Shown: piece after piece, positions 22,134-25,664 of the stretch
Layout: the number at the start of each line of letters is the position of its first letter
Position numbering within the stretch: position 1 is the stretch's first letter
Source: a bacterium
GTDB lineage: Bacteria; Spirochaetota; UBA4802; UBA5550
Assembly: GCA_024224995.1 (NCBI GenBank)
Contig: JAAENB010000802.1
Span: 1 to 25,664 of the forward strand
Reading direction: 5' to 3'
DNA: 25,664 nucleotides
The notes under the pieces: model-generated
Databases searched by the model: none
The model's input: the letters and a program-made list of their open reading frames with translations, nothing else
What the model was told of the DNA's origin: nothing
Translations under genes and position numbers: made by a program

Positions 22134-22176
22134 CCCAAAAAGTAACAAACTTTTTTGGGAATAATCAAAAAAGTTT
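22134..22176. promoter_or_regulatory. Three overlapping AAAAAGT half-sites with alternative pairings
   Basis: CCCAAAAAGT (22134-22143) can pair with ACTTTTTTGGG (22149-22159), and AAACTTTTTT (22147-22156) can instead pair perfectly with AAAAAAGTTT (22167-22176). The two stems are mutually exclusive. As DNA this reads as three half-sites in alternating orientation between the divergent RHH and membrane-protein genes. Confidence 0.5.
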
Positions 22177-22273
22177 AAAATTATCATAATATTATATTGT
22201 TTTTACTGTTTTAATCCAATTTTTTCATTTTCAATAAGGGTCCGGGCCAGGAGCCATAAATTTATCTTGATTA

Positions 22274-22296
22274 AAATCGTATATATTTTACGATTT
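22274..22296 (+). promoter_or_regulatory. 8-bp inverted repeat overlapping the promoter/start of the next gene
   Basis: AAATCGTA (22274-22281) and TACGATTT (22289-22296) are perfect reverse complements around TATATTT. TTGATT at 22267-22272 and TACGAT at 22289-22294 (16-nt spacing) could be the promoter, which would place transcription start at or near the ATG 22301. The repeat would then be an operator covering the -10. Confidence 0.4.
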
Positions 22297-22300
22297 GACC

Positions 22301-22777
22301 ATGAACCCGGACCCATCCACATCCAATGAAATCTATCCTGTGATAATACTGCTGGTCTCTTTTTTGGCCATTTGCATTGTGCCTGTGGTAATTTTTATCA
22401 TACGGCATCCCGGGAAATGGGAGGATCTTACAGGGCGATATCCGTCTGACAAATTGAACCAGATAACATTGATTGAAAACATTTTCGCAAGGGTCGGGAG
22501 CAGTTTTTTTAAGAGAACTCTTCATATTGGCGCGGCTCCTGAAGGATTTTATTTACACCCGTCAATTTCCTTTATGGCTTTAAGCACTCCCGTTCTCATT
22601 CCCTGGAACGATTTGTATATCAATAGAAAGGTCGGGATGTTTAAAAACAGGGTGGAGTTAAGACTGCGGACAATGAAACATCCTTCAATTATTATTCCCA
22701 GAGCATATGTGCTTGAAATGCAGGAAACTCTGAAATCGCACGATATTCAGATCGAGAATATTGGGCTTCTGGATTGA
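22301..22777 (+). CDS. Small membrane-anchored protein of unknown function
   Basis: Starting at ATG 22301 (a TTG two codons earlier is the alternative) the product is 158 residues. A short polar N terminus leads into one membrane helix (about residues 11-34, VIILLVSFLAICIVPVVIFI). A cytoplasmic domain follows with KWEDLTGRYPSDK, an EGFYLHPSISFMALSTPVLIPW stretch, and alternating strands to the end. The strand pattern is reminiscent of bacterial PH-like domains anchored by one helix, which is a guess. No ribosome-binding site precedes either start. It converges with the mrfB-like gene only 4 bp downstream of its stop, with no terminator between. Confidence 0.72.
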   Translation: MNPDPSTSNEIYPVIILLVSFLAICIVPVVIFIIRHPGKWEDLTGRYPSDKLNQITLIENIFARVGSSFFKRTLHIGAAPEGFYLHPSISFMALSTPVLIPWNDLYINRKVGMFKNRVELRLRTMKHPSIIIPRAYVLEMQETLKSHDIQIENIGLLD

Positions 22778-22781
22778 AATA

Positions 22782-23570
22782 CTACACAGCTTCCATAGCC
22801 ATTTGAAAAAATGAATCATTTTCCCTTGAATCCGGAGCCTCATTATCGGAAAAACAAAGCTCCCGGGCCAGAAGATACGTTGCCATAACATCGGCATTGC
22901 AATACTGAACAAGCTTGTTTAAAGAATTTAAATCACCCTTGAGCCACTGGTAATAGAGCTCCACCGCTTCAAACCCGTCAACCTCACAAATCTCCTGAGG
23001 ACGCCATATGCCCAGTTCTTTTTCTATGAGCTTAAGCCCGCCCCGGTATCCTTTATGGTAGGCCACCCACCTGAGATCAATATGGGGGCATTCTATTTGG
23101 GGGATGTTAAAAGTCTGTTCAATAAAGGGAACATCAAAACAATTGCCGTTAAAGGAAACAAGAAGATCGGCTTCATCAACAAGATCCAGGAAATCGTCCA
23201 TGTTTTCTCCGTAGAGGAACGTGTGAAGCTTGCCCCGGTGCCAGGCCGAAATTACCGTAACATGGCTTTCGTACCAGTAGAGGCCAGTAGTTTCAATATC
23301 GAAAAACGTGGCATTTTCAAAATAGGTATGCAGAATTCGCCAGTGTTCTTTGTTGGGAAACTGGTTCACCAGGAAACCAATGTCATTGGCCTGGTATGCC
23401 TCAATGCTGTTTTGTATGGCCTCAAGAAACTGCTCTTTTCTTTTTTTCTTAAAAGGCAGCTTTTCCTGTTCCCTGATGCTGTTTTCCCAGTTGTGAAATC
23501 CCAGTTCTTTTAAGCGGGTTTCCCGCTGGGGTCCAATTCCCGGGCAGTGTACAAATACTTCGTCAATCAA
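22782..23570 (-). CDS. mrfB: MrfB/YprB-like DEDD exonuclease
   Basis: The 262-residue product has an N-terminal helix-hairpin-helix-like segment (HCPGIGPQRETRLKELGFHN, residues 8-27) and then an RNase-H-like exonuclease domain. Exo I is FFDIETTGL with D91 and E93, Exo II is SFNGNCFDVPF with its D, and Exo III is YCNADVMATYLL with its D. This matches YprB, shown in Bacillus subtilis to be MrfB, the 3'-5' exonuclease of the mitomycin-C repair pathway. It starts with TTG and overlaps the stop of the helicase gene (TTGA), with GGGAG 10 nt upstream. The MrfA-MrfB operon order is therefore conserved here. Compared with B. subtilis YprB it is shorter and lacks the long C-terminal TPR region. Confidence 0.87.
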   Translation of the reverse strand: MIDEVFVHCPGIGPQRETRLKELGFHNWENSIREQEKLPFKKKRKEQFLEAIQNSIEAYQANDIGFLVNQFPNKEHWRILHTYFENATFFDIETTGLYWYESHVTVISAWHRGKLHTFLYGENMDDFLDLVDEADLLVSFNGNCFDVPFIEQTFNIPQIECPHIDLRWVAYHKGYRGGLKLIEKELGIWRPQEICEVDGFEAVELYYQWLKGDLNSLNKLVQYCNADVMATYLLARELCFSDNEAPDSRENDSFFQMAMEAV

Positions 23571-25664
23571 TGGAGGCGCTCCCTTTTCTTTTGTAAAATA
23601 TGAGATGCCCGGTTTAACTGGAGCACCATCCTCTGGTGTTCAAGGTCTTCTTCCGGCGGCTCTACCACAGGCTCAATGGGAATTTCCCGGATAGTAACTT
23701 CAGGGATTTCAATCTCTCCCGTAGTAAGACAGGTGAGGAGCGACTTTGTGCAGGCGATTGAGGCGTTCGATTCTATGAACAGGCGTTCAAGCTCTTCGTT
23801 ATTAACCCCCGGGGGAAGGGACGTCACACAGGAAGGACATCCCGATTCGCATTCGCAGGTCTCAATTATTTCTTTACAGAATTCCAGTGAAAGCTCAATC
23901 TTTTCAAAGATCTTTTCAGCGTAGCCGACACCCCCTTCAACAGTATCGTAGAGGAAGAGGGCGCTTTTCCACTGCTGATCTTCCCGTTCAACAAGACTGA
24001 TGTCTGTGGCGATATCGTTTTTGTCTGCCATGCAGAGGCAGGGAGCAGCGTGTTTGAGAATGGACCTGAGCCCGAAAAGGGCAGCATCAACATACCATTT
24101 ATTGATCTTTTCAATTGCCGAAGTCCAGCTTTGCGGCAGGAACAGGGAAAATCCCGTAGTATCGTATTCAAAAGGATCAAGGGTAATTGGGCCATACCCG
24201 ATATTTTCATAACTCCGTTCCCGGATCTTTTTATAGAGCTTTGGCTGTTTATTAATATTGATAAATCCGAACTCAAGAGAGGCATCACGAATAGCGGCCT
24301 CTTCAAGAACTTCGGTCATTACAACCCGGGCTTCCCAAACGGCATCGGTAAAATAGTCAACCTGCACCGGCTCAACCCGGCAGAGCTTCTTTTCAAGATC
24401 AAGATCCATTGACATATACCGCCGTCCCAGGTGCTGATAAATCGCGTCTTTGTACAGGGTTCCCCGCGCACCAATGGGATCGAGCTCGCCAATGACTTCA
24501 CTGCCGCAGAATATCTCTATGTTGTAATCGGTCATGCCGCGAAGGTTTACGCCCCTGGCAGGGTAATCCTGGAGCGCGTAGCGGTAACTGTTGTGGTAGG
24601 GAACTACCGTGCCGCCCTCCTTTAAAACTTCCAGGGCTTCTTTGTAAATATACTCGTTATATTCCGGCTCCTCATTACTGAGAGGATGCTCATGCGCGGC
24701 GCAGGGAAGATGCTGGAGCAGAATATAGGGATTGTCCGCGTTAAGCCATGCCTGTTCAATTGGAGCACCCGTGAGAAAATCGGGATGATGAACCAGGTAC
24801 TGGTCAATGGGATTGTCTTTTGCCGCAAAAACCACCAGGGACTCATTGCTCTTCCTGCCGACCCTGCCAGCCTGCTGCCAGAAACTGGCTACGGCACCGG
24901 GATGCCCTGAAAGAATGCAGAGCTGTAAATCGCCAATGTCAATTCCCAGCTCCAGGGCATTGGTGCTGATTATGGCAGTGAGTTTCCCGGAAACAAGATC
25001 CCGTTCCAGCTGCCGCCGTTCATTGGGAAGAAGCCCGCCTCTGTAGGGTTTGATCTTTTTTCGGAGCTCCGCGTTCCCGTCCGTAACAGAGCGGTAAAGC
25101 CGCTCCACCTCCTGGCGCGACCGGCAAAAACAGATTGTCCTGATCCCCAGCCTGCAGGCCTCACGAAGAAGCGGGATGGACACCGATGCCGGGCCTTTGC
25201 GGTATTGGGCATGCCCGTGGCTTTGTACCAGGGGCGGGTTGATGCAGTAAATCTCCCTTTTGGGACGGGGCGACCCGTCTTTGTCTATAACCGTAAACTT
25301 CTGATGAAAAAGCGCGGAAACATGCTCGTCCGGGTTTCCCACTGTGGCGGAAGAACAGACAAAGACCGGGCTGCTGCCGTGAATGGCGCAGATCCGCTGA
25401 AGCCTTCGGAAGACATTCGAAACATGAGAGCCGTATGCCCCGCTGTAGGTATGGACTTCATCCACCACAATGTAGCGAAGCCTGGAAAGAAATCCTTTCC
25501 AGCGCCGGTTGTGGTTAGGCAGTATGCCGCTATGGAGCATATCGGGATTGGTTATAATAAAATCGGACTGGCGCTGTATTTTAGCCCGTTCCTCACGGGG
25601 CGTGTCGCCGTCAAAGGTGCCCAGCATATTCTCTTTTTTAACCACGTTTAACAGGGGACCAAAA
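23567..25664 (-). CDS. mrfA: MrfA/YprA-like DEXH helicase with DUF1998 (5' end outside window)
   Basis: The reading frame runs open through the right edge, so the N-terminal part (including Walker A) is missing; the visible part is about 699 codons. Motifs seen in order are DGDTPREERAKI (Ib region), TNPDMLH, the DEXH box VVDEVHTYSGAYGSH, CSSATVGNP (III), CFCRSRQEVERLYRS (IV), ISTNALELGIDIGDL (V) and QQAGRVGRKS (VI). The C-terminal DUF1998-type region carries the four-Cys cluster CECESGCPSC together with an upstream CLCM. This is the layout of YprA/MrfA, a 3'-5' helicase repairing mitomycin-C adducts independently of UvrABC in B. subtilis. It overlaps mrfB by a TTGA junction. Assignment rests on domain order plus the partner gene. 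Confidence 0.9.
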   Translation of the reverse strand, partial: FGPLLNVVKKENMLGTFDGDTPREERAKIQRQSDFIITNPDMLHSGILPNHNRRWKGFLSRLRYIVVDEVHTYSGAYGSHVSNVFRRLQRICAIHGSSPVFVCSSATVGNPDEHVSALFHQKFTVIDKDGSPRPKREIYCINPPLVQSHGHAQYRKGPASVSIPLLREACRLGIRTICFCRSRQEVERLYRSVTDGNAELRKKIKPYRGGLLPNERRQLERDLVSGKLTAIISTNALELGIDIGDLQLCILSGHPGAVASFWQQAGRVGRKSNESLVVFAAKDNPIDQYLVHHPDFLTGAPIEQAWLNADNPYILLQHLPCAAHEHPLSNEEPEYNEYIYKEALEVLKEGGTVVPYHNSYRYALQDYPARGVNLRGMTDYNIEIFCGSEVIGELDPIGARGTLYKDAIYQHLGRRYMSMDLDLEKKLCRVEPVQVDYFTDAVWEARVVMTEVLEEAAIRDASLEFGFININKQPKLYKKIRERSYENIGYGPITLDPFEYDTTGFSLFLPQSWTSAIEKINKWYVDAALFGLRSILKHAAPCLCMADKNDIATDISLVEREDQQWKSALFLYDTVEGGVGYAEKIFEKIELSLEFCKEIIETCECESGCPSCVTSLPPGVNNEELERLFIESNASIACTKSLLTCLTTGEIEIPEVTIREIPIEPVVEPPEEDLEHQRMVLQLNRASHILQKKRERLH

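Overview
The window reads as chromosomal DNA of a Gram-negative-type bacterium of moderate to low G+C content with AT-rich, T-tract-filled spacers. It encodes several lipoproteins, some with a relaxed lipobox. It also carries a PTS-EIIA/zinc-ribbon fusion and large secreted ankyrin proteins. I lean towards Spirochaetota, but this is inference from gene style, not proof. No rRNA, CRISPR array, integrase or intact insertion sequence is visible.

Left part (1-9.4 kb). A NfeD-type membrane serine protease and a slipin form a classic membrane-quality operon ending in a clear terminator. On the other strand lie tRNA-Pro(GGG) and a PTS EIIA domain fused to a C4 zinc ribbon. A 640-bp spacer follows, holding a perfect 22-bp inverted repeat and a hairpin-rich putative leader. 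After it come a 48-codon membrane protein too short for usual ORF cut-offs and a STAS-domain protein. Next, all on the minus strand, are a secreted ten-repeat ankyrin protein (with a decayed copy of an ankyrin-gene 3' end beside it), a metallophosphoesterase and a 553-residue protein of unknown function.

Middle accessory region (9.4-18.4 kb). This is a run of conflict/defence-flavoured genes. Two small hypothetical proteins come first, one with a near-perfect promoter placed so that its mRNA would be leaderless. A protein made of four C-x3-H...C-x2-C zinc-ribbon repeats follows. A tight four-gene cassette encodes a pentapeptide-repeat/coiled-coil protein, a one-TM protein, a SLOG nucleotide-binding protein and an uncharacterised acidic protein. 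After that comes a DUF4157 (contractile-injection-cargo type) protein with a polymorphic-toxin-44-like C terminus. It overlaps a lipoprotein that is probably its immunity protein, and a G9 tract forms its ribosome-binding site. A surface lipoprotein with two HKD phospholipase-D motifs and two lamin-tail domains closes the region.

Right part (18.4-25.7 kb). A compact UvrD-like helicase has an upstream A-tract element shared with the distant 7.7-9.4 kb gene. A lipoprotein carries a phage tail-collar-like domain. A repeat-rich 0.9-kb spacer follows, then a ribbon-helix-helix protein with an operator-like cluster upstream and a small membrane protein. The last two genes are homologues of MrfB (YprB exonuclease) and MrfA (YprA helicase, cut by the window end), a DNA-repair pair known from Bacillus subtilis.

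The best candidates for something undescribed are the cassette at 11537-14008, the toxin/immunity pair with its homopolymeric ribosome-binding site, and the duplicated A-tract promoter element.
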